Source: Odiellus spinosus
Lineage: Eukaryota; Arthropoda; Arachnida; Opiliones; Phalangiidae
Length of the DNA: 64,000 nucleotides
Reading direction: 5' to 3'
NCBI GenBank assembly: GCA_963920705.1
Contig: CAWUCO010000001.1
Location: 2,007,982 to 2,071,981 of the forward strand
The first letter of the stretch is position 1. Each line of letters begins with the position of its first letter. Below are positions 39,085 through 51,598 of the stretch, in pieces. Made by a program: the position numbers and the translations under genes. A model generated the notes under the pieces. That model did no database searches. It had not been told where the DNA came from and saw only the letters and a program-made list of their open reading frames with translations.

Positions 39085-39670
39085 TTGAGTAAGTACAAGA
39101 ATTGTTTAAAAGGGTTTAATACAAATAAAAATAAATTTTAGGGTAAAAATTTAGCATTTTTTTTAAATTACGTTTTCGGGACTTAGGAATCAAATATCCA
39201 AGAAAGATCGTATATCGTTGGAAAGGTCTTGCGAAGCTTTAAATTTATAGACATTAATAAAAAAAAATGAGTTGCACTTTTTGAGCTACTGGCCGGAAAA
39301 TGGTACCCCCCCGAAAGAAATTTTTCCGCAAATTTTCTTCTGTATCTCAAGAACCAAATTATGTACGTTAATTTTGAGTAGATAAACGTTTTTGCCAAGC
39401 TATATTACGTACATTTTCCAGCTTTGATTGAATTCGTTCAGAAATTAAGGTATTTATTGGATATTTTCCAAAAGGTACCAAAGTAGCTTCAAGATACAGA
39501 ATTTTTCTGGGATGTTGAAAAAATTGACTTTCAAAAAATTTTCCAATATTTTTCAGAGAAAACTTAGATTTGGTCATTATATAGGTAAAGTACCATCTGT
39601 ACCAATTTTCATCAAAATCGGCCGAACCATGGTGTTCCGAAGGGTCGTTTCTGCATGGAATGACCCAAGT
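39085..39670 (-). repeat. Repeat C copy 4, longest
   Basis: Inverse of the C copies for its first 250 bases. It continues with ATCTCAAGAACCAA and CATCAAAATCGGCCGAACCA phrases. Overlapping frames at 39,183-39,760 are not genes. Confidence 0.6.
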
Positions 39671-39674
39671 GTTA

Positions 39675-41060
39675 AATTTTTCTCTGTAGTATTCATAAAT
39701 TCTGGGCTAGTCTTTATTTATAGTAACTCTTGTATAAAAGGGGATATAAGTAGGGTTTGATTCGCTAGTTTAGTTTTATTATTTATTTTATCTATAGGTT
39801 TATTATGGTTAAGTTCTAATTTAAGAAGTTTATTATTAGGGTGAGATGGTCTAGGGTTAATTTCTTACTCTTTAGTTATTTATTATCAAAATATTCGTTC
39901 TTTTAACGCTGGGATACTGACTGTATTAAGAAATCATTTAGGGGATGATGGTATTTTATTAGGTATTTAGTTATTTTAGGCTCGTGAAATTTTGTTTTTT
40001 AGATAGTATAGATTTTAGATATTTATTTATTTGACTATTGTCTTGTATTATTCTTGCTGCTATAACTAAAAGAGTCCATATTCCTTTTTCAGCTTGGCTC
40101 CCAGCAGCTATAGCAGCCCCTACTCCTGTATCCTCATTAGTACACTCGTCTACTCTGGTAACTGCTGGTGTTTTTTATTAATTCGTTTTCATGATATATT
40201 TATTTACATATATTTTTTTCATAATGATTATTAATTATTTCTTTTTTAACTTTATTAATATCGGGTGTGGGGGCTTGTTTAGAAATAGATTTTAAAAAAG
40301 TTATTGCCCTTTCAACTTTAAGTCAATTAGCTTTGATAATATTTAGGTTGTCAATTGGTTTATGGGAGGTAGCGTATTTTCATATATTATCTTATGGCAT
40401 TTTTAAGGCTCTTTGGTTTTTATGCGCTGGTTCTTTAATTCATTCAATAGGGGGGTTACAAGATATTCGTGTTTTAGGGGATACACTAAATTTTTCTCCT
40501 GTATTGAGGTATGGTATGTTATAGAGTTTTTTGAGTTTAGGGATTCTTCCTTTTACATGTGGATTTTACTCTAAGGATTTAGCTATTGATTTTTTTTAAT
40601 TAATAGATTAAAATTTCTTTTATTTTTTGATGTTTTTTATTGGAGTTTTTTGTACAATTATTTATAGTTTTCGCTTAGTACCTATATAATCTTTTAATAA
40701 GAAGTTTTAATGGGGGAGTTATTTTAATTATTGTGAAGATATTTTTATAAATTTTTCTATTATATTAGCAGTATGTGGAGTTTTTTAGGGGGTTTATAAG
40801 CTAGTTACTGTTTGATTAAGCTTATTTAATTATTTTACCTCGTGTTTTGAAAATGTTCACTATTATAGGTTTATGTTTAATTTTTTGATTATTATTAGAA
40901 ATTTTAGTTTCTTATAAATTTTTAAAAGTTTTTAATTAAAATTTTATTAGTGTATGATATTTAAGTTATATTAGATCATTTAGATTTTCTAGTGTGTATA
41001 AGGATTTAGGCTTTGAAATATATGAGGGGGAGCTAGGTTGGGGAGGTTTTAGGTGGAGAT
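39675..41060 (+). pseudogene. nad5: NUMT: nuclear copy of mitochondrial nad5
   Basis: NADH dehydrogenase subunit 5, a membrane subunit of complex I, copied from mitochondrial to nuclear DNA. With the invertebrate mitochondrial code, conserved blocks appear in order: [102 protein letters not shown] and FYSKDLAIDF, then a weak C-terminal part near 41,000. TGA reads as Trp and AGA as Ser at conserved positions, so it cannot be translated in the nucleus. Several indels and stops show decay. The first residues of ND5 are missing; the copy begins near the first membrane segments. A single gene is present, with no tRNA or neighbouring mitochondrial gene seen on either side. Confidence 0.93.
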
Positions 41061-42654
41061 GGCATATACATTTGCTTTTCCAAGTTCAAGGTTTACGTAG
41101 CAAACTTAAATCTGCTTAATTATGATTCTTTCGTATATATAAATGCTTCGATTTCTCACTATATTATTCGAACTTCCACGATTGCGTGTTTAAATTGGCT
41201 GCATACGTTAATAACGTAATATCACAAGGGAAATGGAACGGAACACGCTATCGTAAACCTTTCGTTAGATTAAAGGGAAACTAAAAGATTCGAGGGTTCC
41301 TAGAGAAGTCCTATCCATTCAATGATCTAATCTCTATTATTATTCCACTCTCGCTTTATAATAGTCATAAGAGATTTATATGAATATCACAGTGACAATT
41401 AAACTTTGTAATAAAGAGGGTCATATCGTTGTTGCTAGAACAGATCTGAAAGTATATTTAACCACCACTTTGCGTGCCAAAATATTACATTTCAGATGAT
41501 CTAAAACATAAGAATAAAATAAATAGGAAAAATCTTGTAAAATTTAAATTATACTTCAGTTTTTACTGACAAGCTCGTGTCATCATAGTGCCAGTATCTT
41601 CAATTTCTTATCATCTTTGCAATTAGATTTCTAAGGAAAGTATTTGACGAATATTTTGGTGGTTCTCATTTTTATATCTTTGATTAGATCGTGACATTTT
41701 TTATCACGATATCAATTTCTATTGATTAGAAAGTTTCGTGCAAACTCTAAAATGCAAAAAAACTTTCTAATACAAAGCGGTATGAGATGTCGTTTAAAAC
41801 ATCTGAAAGTATATTATGACTAATTTGCAAAAGTTGTTACTTGGATGATACCGTGATGGATATATCACAAATTATTGTAATCTAAAAGAAGAGGTGCTTC
41901 GCGTCATTTCACTCTTGTCGTGAACAAACTACGCATCTGAAAGACGTTAGTATTAGAACTTTTCGTTTCTATTTTATTTATTCGCCAATGAGCGCCCATA
42001 ATAAGTATTTTTACTAATAACGTCAAAAATGTATTTGTGATGTATTTATGAATAATCCTAAAGAATGCCTAGTTTCTAGAATCGACTTTAGGAGCATCGA
42101 TCTTGTGGAAACAATTCTAAAGGGGAGTTTCATTCGAAACCAAAGGAGGTCTATCCAAGATAGTTCTTAAAAGCGAAAAATTACTTTGGGTTGTTAATAG
42201 TCTGAGTTTAACAAAATTCTATCATCTTTGGCTCGTTTTGTTTTTCGTGATTACTTGATTCTGTCTCGTGAATATTCGATTATTTTTCGTGAATATTCGA
42301 TTGTATTTCGTGAATATATGGTAATGTTATTTTAATGTATTTACAAAATTTCTTTAAAGGGAGTACAAGATCAAAAGATCTTTTTCTCCGTTAAATATTC
42401 GAGTTATTAACTTTGATAGGCAAGCGTATTAGAAGAGAATTGAGATTTTCTATGAACTCCGAATGGAAATTGAGGAGTATTTTCCGAAAGATCGTTGAAA
42501 AAAAGACTCAAAATATTCATACTTAAAATGCCATAGAAAAATATTATCGCAACAGTAAAAATACTGCCATTTTACAATTTTCTTTTAAATTATCCAAAAA
42601 TCCGCCCAGTATAAAATTTTGCTTATGGTGTTCTAATAATATGATGTGCCCGGG
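41061..42654. other. No gene seen
   Basis: AT-rich. ATCTGAAAGTATATT occurs twice (about 41,447 and 41,800) and TTTCGTGAATATTCGATT three times near 42,280. No supported frame. Confidence 0.45.
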
Positions 42655-42900
42655 TATCGATGAGGCGTATGCCCAGGGTTACGACAGGGCGTATGCCCGA
42701 GTCACGATGGGGCGTATACCTGAGTCACGATGATTCGTACGCCCGGGGTTACGATGGGGCGTATGTCCGGGGTTACGATTGGGCGTATGCCCGGGGTTAC
42801 GATGGTGCGTATCTCATGATATATATTATGGCGTATGCCCGGGGTTACGATGTGGTGTATGCCCGAGTTACAATGGGGCGTATGCTCGAGCCACTATGGC
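42655..42900. repeat. 24-bp tandem array
   Basis: About ten units of GGGGCGTATGCCCGGGGTTA plus CGAT. The plus-strand frame at 42,660-42,959 is a translation of the repeat (YARGYDGA units). Confidence 0.9.
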
Positions 42901-44144
42901 GCGTATCATACACAAAAACTGGTCAAATCTTCAACTTGAATAATCAATCGAGTACTTAAATAAAGTAATCATGGGAAAGGTATAAATAATAAATGATAAA
43001 AAAGTGTACAATATATATATACAACGCGAAGAGTGAACACAAAACAGAAAATAAATATATGGAGAAGTGAGTCTTCGTTCGGTCGCGCCAGATGGCATAA
43101 TATACTCTATACCCCCACCTGCCTGAGAGAAAACTCAACTGTCGACAAAGAAGGTAGAACATTGCGAAGAGGGAATGCCACGACGTTAAACGAAAATCTG
43201 GCATTTTTTAGGAGCAACGACGAGGGGAGTAAAGACGCTGAAAGCTACGTTCCTTCCCCCAACTACATCTGTATTTCGAGGCATCTCTTTATAACGTGGA
43301 GCGATACATCATCACTCCACCTAGAAAATCCTGTAAAATTTCATAAATAAGCATATAGATCTGTTTTACAAAGAATCTTGTAAGATTTGAAACGTTATTT
43401 CGCCGCATACTGATGTCTATTTACAATATCACGGTTTATATTTATTAGCTTTAATAAAATACGAGTTTTTCGCAAAGCAGTATCCATCATTAATATTCTA
43501 CTACCCCTATAAAAATCAACTACTCCATTTAATAGTGTAGCTGTAAAGCTCACTATTTCTTAGTCCGATAGCGGCGTGTCCATAGTCCGTTACTATGTTC
43601 GGGAACACGAAAAAAATTAAAAACGGAACTCCATGTTATTTTCTCGTAGACACCCCTAGAAAAACTGAGACCCCAATATAAAAATTGCTACCATCTGGTG
43701 TTTTTTCATCGTACTAATAAATAACCCATTACTACCGTTCATGTCGCACCGAAATAAAAAATAAAAATAATCCGGTAATTAATTCGTTTACAAGGCAAAA
43801 TTTATTGTAAACGAATATATTGATGACCCGAAAACAGAAGTGTAGTGCCGGCATCTTAGGGACGAAACCTTACTCTGGGAGAGTCTTAAATGTATTTAAA
43901 GGCCGACTGAGAGAGAAACTGAAGAGAATTATGTCGAACAAGTGCTCGTTTTTTGTCAAGAATTTAAAAAAATCCGAAAGATCGTACATCTAACGCTATT
44001 TACTCAAATCAGAAAAGCGTGATTCAATTGAGGACTTGTTTGTCGGTAGACGAAGCTTATTTAATAAAAATATAGTTTGTAGTTTCTTTCTCCGCACTCT
44101 TAATTTTTTAGGTTTACTAATAATAACAGTTACAAATTCTTTAG
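42901..44144. other. No gene supported
   Basis: A 105-residue plus-strand frame (43,033-43,350) and an 82-residue minus-strand frame overlap. Neither has a domain. No upstream receptor exon was found before the exon at 44,145. Confidence 0.4.
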
Positions 44145-44466
44145 AACCACCAAATTCTTTGAAACGAGCCAAATACGTCGATATAGAATCAAGACTGAAT
44201 TACACGTACAACCAATGCTAGGTTCAGCTGGAGCCACCGAAATAAACCAATTGAGTCCCGTGTTCTTTGAGGAATTATTTATTTCCTTTTTCATTTGGAA
44301 ATACGGGATGGCATTCGCTTCAGTCTGCTTCTTCTTGGAGTTTCTATCGCTTTTTATAAGACGTCTGTTGCAGAAATCGCCACAACGCGGGAGGCTAACC
44401 ACGAGTAAAAAGATTTTGCTCCGCACAAAAATTAATGACCATGATCATAAACTTATAATATTATAA
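44145..44466 (+). pseudogene. Lone C-terminal exon of an ionotropic-receptor-like gene
   Basis: After the acceptor ATTCTTTAG the frame is entered with one base (phase 2), as in the last exon of the receptor gene at 57,395-57,614, and the two align: FFETSQ against YFETGQ at the start, then a membrane segment (FISFFIWKYGMAFASVCFFL against IFLIWICGFSVASICLFF) ending in Phe-Leu-Glu/Phe-Phe-Glu. In ionotropic receptors this is the last membrane helix (M4). A basic tail follows and the stop is at 44,466. No matching upstream exons are visible in the 3 kb before it, so it may be a partial duplicate, though a gene with a long intron remains possible. The palindromic element starts 14 bases after the stop. 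Confidence 0.5.
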
Positions 44467-44479
44467 ATTAGTTGAAAAA

Positions 44480-44763
44480 CCTTGTTGGCAGGCAACAAGA
44501 AGGAAAAGGTTATCCTTAACGTCAGTAATACTTTCGGATATGATTATCATTCCGAGAACACGCATCACAACTTTCAATGGACATATATTATCATTTTAAA
44601 TGGCAGAGCCATTAATCCAAACCTTTCACGAATAACCATGAGAAAATTTCTAGTTGATCTACTTGAAGAATTATTCAATTATGCTGTACCAAAGACTTCC
44701 CAACTGTGAAAGTAGTACTTACGTTAAAGGTAACCTTTTCTTATTTGTTTCGTGGCAACAAGG
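44480..44763. mobile_element. Palindromic element, copy 2 (shorter)
   Basis: Relative of 629-1113 with ends CCTTGTTGG and CAACAAGG. Shares GATTATCATTCCGAGAACAC and the CTTTCACGAATAACC centre. Confidence 0.7.
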
Positions 44764-47345
44764 CACTTCAACTAATATTTGTCCCTTTGTAAAGAGTGGT
44801 CTGGGTGAACTTTAGAGTTAGTTTGCCAATAAAAAAAAATAATTGCGTTGCATAATATTTTAATGTTGAAAAAAATTCGAAAACGTTTTCATTTAAAGTG
44901 ACATGTGTGAACGTATCATTTTAAGTTGTATTAACAAGTTGAGAAACCAAATAATAATCTCTCCGAGAAACATAACCTAACCCTGTAGGCAACGACAAAG
45001 GCGTAGCCTATTATGGGTGGTTGCGAGAAGAAATACAATAATAAAGAAAAATACAATTATACAGACACAGAGTAGAAAATGAATTAAAATTAAATTTGAA
45101 CGACATTTGGAAAACGGCAGGAAAACTTCTCTCCCAAAATTTCGAAACTTACACGAGTTAGTGGTTGAAGCACCAAATTGTACGCGAAAAAGCTTTACAC
45201 AATCTTACGTTCATATTTAATTTGGAATTTAAAAACTTATCACCCTAAAATTATGTTACCTGCTTAGGGAGATAAACTAATTTGCAAAGCATATATTTTG
45301 ATTGTGGCTTTTAAAAATCGATGTAGCCGTGAAAAGGGCGAAATCCTTAGAATTTGGTCAGTTTCCCCCCTTTGAGACGTGCATCAGTTTGAGGGAGATT
45401 AGTAAATCTCGAGAATTAATTTATTCGCAATTTTCGCACGATTGCCGGTGCTTCTATAGCGCGAGCGCCACCGAAGCGCGTGATCGAGGAGGCTATGCAA
45501 TAGCCTACCATTTTCATGCAAGTGATATTTCGTATCTGTAAGATAACGTAAGAAATCAGCTTTCACCTACTGGCAAAAAGTTGAACCACTAAATTTATGA
45601 ATTATAATTAAATTTTAATGATATTATGATATTAGAAAAGGAATAATGTTTTATTATATAATTTATTTTAAGAAAAATTAAAGTTTAATAAAAAAGTAAT
45701 GTTAAAAAATACTTTAACTCTATACGAGATTCTAATCGTGGATCGTTGGATTTAATGCTCTTCTTCCCTTAAAACGACGTTTTTGTGCTTTGGTAATATC
45801 AACTTTTTATACAGATTATTACAGTTAGAAATACCAGGCTTTCAAATATTATAGACAAATTTCTGCTTAATGTATTAGTGCTAGAGATTTTCTTATGAAA
45901 TATCGGGATCATTAGTTATAATTATCCAAAGTTAATTAAGATTTGGCCTTACATGACTCCTTTTCAGCGTAACTTTTTGTAGAACTAGGAAACCGATTGG
46001 GCTGCGAAATGTGGCATTTTGTTCAAAACATTTGTACGTATGATTTGAGAACTTTTTGATTCTTTTATCTTTATTACTTTAAAAGATATTTAGGTTTAAA
46101 GTCAAAATTTCACTTTTGTGAAAAATTGAAGTTGAAGTTATCGGCCTGTAATTTCATTTCTAAATACTGTATCATCATAAAAATAGTCTCAAATCATAGA
46201 TCGAAATCTCACCTTTTTTTAAGCTATTAATTGATAATTATGCTTGATTAATTTTCAATAAATTTACGATGAAATAAACCCTTCTATTTTATCCATTGCG
46301 TTAACCCGGAGTCCTAGTTCCGAATAAAACCCGTCAGAGGTAGACGGTGTTTCCAAAACAAAGAAAAAGTTTTTCTCCCGCTTAGAAAGGGGAGCTCAGA
46401 CCCTTTACAATAGACAAGACCCATTGTAATCGTGGCGTGCGTTCCGACCGTCAGGTGTTTTCTTCTTCTCGATATCCCGACAAAAAAGGGGATCCCCTGT
46501 TCGATGTAGAGCGCCATCTACTGTTTCAAATCGGTAACTTTCGGCGGAAAAAGCAGCCTTAAAATGCAATTCTGAGCCACGCGGTCGGTCGGCGGAGAAA
46601 GTAGTGACATCTATCTAGTAAAACCTGGCCTATAAAGGTCAACGTTGAAGAGATTGTCCCACTAAGCCTTTGATTATAATTTATAACAACTCATTTAGTT
46701 AATATGTAAGTCCAAATGGGAAATAAAACTTATAAAAATTCAATTAAGACATTTCAAAAATCAAATAAACAAAAATATTTACTATATTCAAGTCTTTTTA
46801 CGAAGCTAACAGATAAAACATTTTATGGCGTCAATTACTCTCTTTTCGCTATACTCACTTCCTAAATTCAGCGGGTGTAATCGTAAAGGGATGTGTTTTC
46901 TCTATCCCTGAATAAATGTAGAGAACGGTCGCTTTTCAGCAGCGCGTAGGGAATATAGAAGCGGGATGGTTAACCGCATGACGGCAAGTTTATTGCCTAG
47001 TGGGGATCCATACGGAATTTCAACGAGTACGAACTTGGCATCATAGCAATGATAGAGCTTGGAGCTACAGCCTTCTTCTGCCTAAGCGGGCTGTCTAAGC
47101 GTGCTGTGCAAATACTCTACGGCCGTTTATGCACTAGCTAGAGGCAACCAAAATTTCAACGCGTGTAGAGCGAGCGACCATTCTGTATATCACAGATTTA
47201 AAATTAATTTTACTTTATATTAAAGTCTGATTTGGAAAAAAAGGTCTAAAGCACTCATCGACATAAGGCTAAACTAAATCACTCAAAAAAGGAAAACAAA
47301 GAGCTTCCAAATTATAGATAGGCCTTCGGGTATGACAACTCTAGG
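44764..47345. repeat. Dispersed repeat block, copy 2
   Basis: Counterpart of 1114-3035 in the same orientation. Lacks the THAP-containing stretch, carries about 0.4 kb of different sequence instead (45,110-45,540), and is split by the insertion at 45,756-46,558. The short frame at 45,302-45,541 is not supported. Confidence 0.65.
45756..46558. mobile_element. 803-bp insertion flanked by TTAA
   Basis: TTAA stands at 45,752-45,755 and 46,559-46,562. The uninterrupted copy at about 2,270 reads GGAT-TTAA-AATGCAATT, exactly the two flanks with one TTAA. The ends are TGCTCTTCTTC and GAAAAAGCAGCC, a short imperfect inverted pair (TGCT...AGCA). No transposase is encoded. Deletion between two TTAAs in the other copy is a weaker alternative. 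Confidence 0.65.
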
Positions 47346-47372
47346 TACATACACACTGAACTTTAACATGTA

Positions 47373-47413
47373 CCAAAAAAGCGTCATGGGTAATAACATG
47401 ACGCTTTTTTTGG
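47373..47413. repeat. 16-bp stem hairpin
   Basis: CCAAAAAAGCGTCATG and CATGACGCTTTTTTTGG flank GGTAATAA, nested next to a GGTACAT...ATGTACC pair (47,344-47,374). It begins where copy 2 of the block stops matching copy 1, so it may belong to another insertion. Confidence 0.75.
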
Positions 47414-48320
47414 GCTTCCATAATGTATAAGAGCCTCGGATCATGGCATCACATGTTATTTCTCCTTTGAAGTTAATACAGCCCAAACAAAGGAGCTGCT
47501 AACCGTCTACGGAAAACTAGAGACACGGATAACAGTTTTTCTATTGAAATACTCTAATTCTAAATAAATATCATCATCAGAAGTTTCGTCGCTGTTTTTG
47601 ACGTATGCATTGTCTCTTGGTCAGGTCACTAAGTTCACTGGACACGCCGGACTTGGAAATGTTTCTGGGAACATGATCGTGTAGTCATAGACGGGATGCG
47701 AAACAAAAAGCGGGAATTTTGCTCCAAATATGAACCATATCGGTACTCGGCGGAATATCCGCCAACAAGCAATAATGAACGGTTATCTATTTTTAATGGC
47801 GATGATATGATCGAATTCCGTTATCTTTCAAATTGGGACGTTAGACTGCTCGCGAGTACTAGGAGGACTACAGTTTTAACTTATAATATTTTCTAGGAAA
47901 TCACCCACTTTTACAGTTTTAAGACGAGTTAACGGTTCGTCTTGTGGATTAGTCGCGCGTTAGGGCTTCAATTGGTTCTATAAATCCCATATTTCTTTAA
48001 AGTATCCTATATAATCCTAAAATTTCGCAAATGGTCCTATATAGTCCTATTTTTTAGCTTCTCTGTAAATTTACATAATTGCTTTCAAAAAAGTAAATTT
48101 GGGAATTTTGATGGCAGTTTTTTACCTAAGACCATTAGACTCCACAGGAGTGACAGGACTATTAAAATAAAACTAAACCCTCCTTGTTTCGGTGACTCCG
48201 AATTGAACACCACCTATTGGAGAGTATTAGGTACGAAACTCCAGCTCCAAGAAAATTTCTCCCAACCTACTTCCTGCTGGGGATAAACCTTTTGAGGAGA
48301 AACCATTTGGGGAGAAAACA
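47414..48320. other. No gene supported
   Basis: Contains TCCTATATAATCCTAAAATTTC near 48,004, repeated at about 48,598, so 47,980-48,680 may be one element. The frame at 47,696-47,896 has no domain. Confidence 0.4.
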
Positions 48321-48480
48321 TTTGGTAGTAGACAGGATAATTATAAAGTAGACAGGAGAATTATAAATTAGACAGGAGAATTATAAATTAGACGGGAGAA
48401 TTTTAAAATTGACGGGAGAATTTTAAAATTGACGGGAGAATTTTAAAATAGACAGGATAATTATAAAGTAGACAGTAGAA
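48321..48480. repeat. 20-bp tandem array
   Basis: About eight units of GACAGGAGAATTATAAATTA with TTTTAAAATT variants. Confidence 0.9.
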
Positions 48481-48680
48481 TCTATTCTTGGTAGACCATA
48501 TTGTCTTCCAATGCCATCCTAACTCCTTTTTAGATTTTAAATTATTAAATTATTTCAAAAAATTTGTTTAAAACTGATGAACTTTATTAAAATATTGTCC
48601 TATATAATCCTAAAATTTCAAGGAAATGGTCCTATAAAATCCTATTATTTCTACAGAAGAATCCTATTTGCCCTATAAAA

Positions 48681-49629
48681 AATTCGCTTGACGAGTTGAG
48701 GCCCATTGAATGAGCGAAACGAATATATTTCCATTCGGGAGAACAAAATACTGACGGTCGCTTTTCCCGTGGATATCAGTGTCAACGAAGCAAAAATTTT
48801 AATCGAAAACGCTGTGGTATAGTAAAAATATAGACCATTTCCTGCCATTCTCTTTCGTTCTTTGTATTTTACCTACTTATCCATATCGATGGGAAACGGG
48901 GAGGCGCGTAAAGCTAGGGTATCGCGCGTATCCATCGAGTAACCCTACCTTTCTGGGAATTTTGAATTTGTTTCGTACCTAAAAGAAATTTTACTTCCAC
49001 TTTCGCAACGCGATAAGATAAGTACGAGATAGTTTTACCTCAGAGGGTTTTTCTATTAGCAATGATCTATAAAATAATATAGTAAAAACGTGTAGGATGA
49101 GTAGAAAACATTTCATTATCACCTATAAATTCTTTCTTTCTTACAAAAACTAAAGTATACTATTCGTCAAATACCAAGCGCTTTTAATTTTGTCCGCCTC
49201 TATATTTCGCGTGGCCCGTAATCTCAGCTTTTAGGAAAATAAGACCAATTAATTTCTTTTGTCAATTACGCTACTAAGAACATTGTTTTTTGCGTAGAAA
49301 ACCTTCCGAAAAAAACAAACAATTGAACCGGATTCTATTTTGCCAGTAAATTAAAAGCAGTCTTCGTGCGAGCAAAGAGATTATAGCCTAGAGGCAAATT
49401 CCCTGACCTTTTCCAGGTTTTCACTGACCTTTTCCAAATATTTCCCTTGCCTTTTCCAACTAGTTTCCCTTACCATTTCAGCCAAAAGTACCTAATTTTT
49501 AATATTTTATATTACCTAAAATTAAATATATTCAATAACAAGGTAATCGCTTAGGTTATATTTTAAACCTTTTTATTCCGTTCGTTACGCGCATCTTTGT
49601 TCTAAACAACGGACACCTTCAAATCTTTT
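48681..49629. other. No gene supported
   Basis: AT-rich. A short cluster of CCTTTTCCA phrases at 49,390-49,465 resembles the interior of the MITE at 11,707. Confidence 0.4.
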
Positions 49630-49857
49630 CCGCAGATAATGATTTATATGTAATTTTTTTATTCATATTAATTATTTCATTATAGCTTTCTGATTTCTTA
49701 GACTGTGATATTCATATTTCTTTCAACGATAATTTATAATTTCTGTCCCTTCAAGAGTTTGATATTCTTACCTATAAATGCACTTTTTTGAAGTGCGAAG
49801 CAAAACAACGTTTTTGTATAATTAGTGTTTGCTTTTGGAAAAATTAAACACTAGTAA
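49630..49857 (+). mobile_element. F1 arm, copy 3 (one arm only)
   Basis: Right arm with its complete end: after CAAAACAACGTTTTTGTATA it continues AATTAGTGTTTGCTTTTGG and AAAATTAAACACTAGT, giving the full terminus lost in copy 1. Confidence 0.75.
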
Positions 49858-50390
49858 ATCAATTAAACCATTTTTTTGATTTAGTGGTAGGTAGTTAAAA
49901 TTGCAAATTTACAAGTTTAAATTGAAATGATTTAATATATATGATTATATTATATTGTACAAACTTTATAATCGGTTATTGTTGTTCTAAATTATGGGGC
50001 CCTATAACTGTGGTTTAAGATTAAATATCCTATGGTGCACGCGACATTTTTTTGAATCTCGATCGCAGCACGTTATTCGATCTTTTTAAAAGTAAATTGA
50101 TTAAGTTCTTGTTTTTGCACTATTCAAAAATATTCCCTCGATCCACCGCAGAACGAACACGTCAATACTCTCAGCATAAAACTATAGTTCTTAAATTTCA
50201 TTTCACACAGTTTAATTCAGAAGTGCTTTCGATTTAAATGAATATTAACATCGGTTAAGCCGTTGTTTTCATTTTGATGGTTTATAAAGTTTAATTTTCA
50301 TTTTTCACTTAAATTTAAAATGAAACCATTCAGTTTATTTGCCGGTTAATGAAAATTATTAACAACACTTAATAAATACTGATCTGCCAT
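49858..50390 (-). repeat. Composite repeat R, copy 2
   Basis: Inverse of 7340-8272 without the 410-bp insertion. The frame at 50,052-50,237 is within it and not conserved in copy 1. Confidence 0.65.
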
Positions 50391-51255
50391 GGTGCACCTC
50401 ATGGGCTATTAGCTTAATAGTTTTGACCTAATTAACTGGTACCCTTTCAAAATATCTTTGAACTCACTCGTTTTCCTTTGAGGACGCGTTACACGACGCG
50501 CACAATTAAAGATTGAAATGTATACAGAATACTGGTTGCTGACGTCTCGTCATCGCGTGATTTCGAATCATCCGATTGCCCGGTTAGATTTTATTTTGTA
50601 CATGGCGATCGAGCCTTTTTCTTACTCCGTAGATTTAAACTCAATTTAAAAATTATGACCTCTCGCTTTTAAGTCTCCAGTCCAACCTCAGGACACCAGT
50701 ATGTAGAAAAATATATAATTGGTACCATGCCGCGGCATACGCGGGCATGGCAACTAAAAGGAATTTAAAGTTTTCTTAAAATTGAGTACACATGGGACCG
50801 ATTTATAAAAAAGGAAGCCCATGTGCAAGAAAAACCATTACAACTCTAACCTCCGACCTCGAGCTAGCTAGATACGCGTATCGGAAGACCTAAAAGAAAA
50901 AACACCCTACGACTGTAATTGTCCTGGGGGGAGTGTCTGCCGTTTACAAATAAAAGTATTTACGAATTAAAGGGTAGAAGTCAAAGATTTTAAAGGATAA
51001 ATAGGAAATATAAATAAAGTCCGAATTTGCCGTTACATATAATATTATGACTCTTTCTTTGTTTCCATCCATTTATTCATCCACTACGCTTAGTTTAGAA
51101 TAAGAACGACGAAAGCGGCACCTCGTAACAAATCCGCGCATAACGAAGTTATACCTCAATCGCGCCATGGCTCGGGAAGATTCGCTTCAATTCCGAACTC
51201 GTCAATTACAAGAGAGAAGGGTGATACCAAGGGATTACTAGCTAAAGGGATATTG
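50391..51255. other. No gene seen
   Basis: Has a small hairpin CCATGCCGCG...CGGGCATGG (50,725-50,750). The segment GCACCTCGTAACAAATCCGC (51,119) has a relative at about 61,296. Confidence 0.4.
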
Positions 51256-51330
51256 GCTAATTCGAGTGACGTTTCTGATGAAATTGTGAGAGACATATAA
51301 GTAAACCAGGCCGGCACGGCCCTGTTTTAA
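51256..51330 (-). repeat. Isolated end of the GGCCGGC repeat family
   Basis: GTTTCTGATGAAATTGTGAG and AAACCAGGCCGGCAC are the reverse of the start of 5940-6630. Confidence 0.65.
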
Positions 51331-51598
51331 TAATATAATTTATTCCTTTTTAAAAAAAACGCTCAACCAATCTGTTGAAAAATTGTTTAAAAAATAGAAT
51401 TTGATCTAATTTATTAATACGTGTAGATCTTTGCAAATTAAACAATTAACGTCATTTAGCTGTTTTGTTTTAAATATCAAAAGGAATAACAATATTATGT
51501 CACGTACCTTTTTAAATAAACCTGTTGCGACGAAACATTCACAATTCTACAAGTTATCGTAACAATGCCAAACTTCACATATTCCGAATATGCGTACA

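Noticed and set aside
42660-42959. 99-residue frame with YARGYDGA repeats
   Set aside because: Translation of a 24-bp satellite; the frame breaks where the array degenerates.
43033-43350. 105-residue plus-strand frame
   Set aside because: No recognisable motif, no promoter or splice signals, and it overlaps another open frame on the opposite strand.
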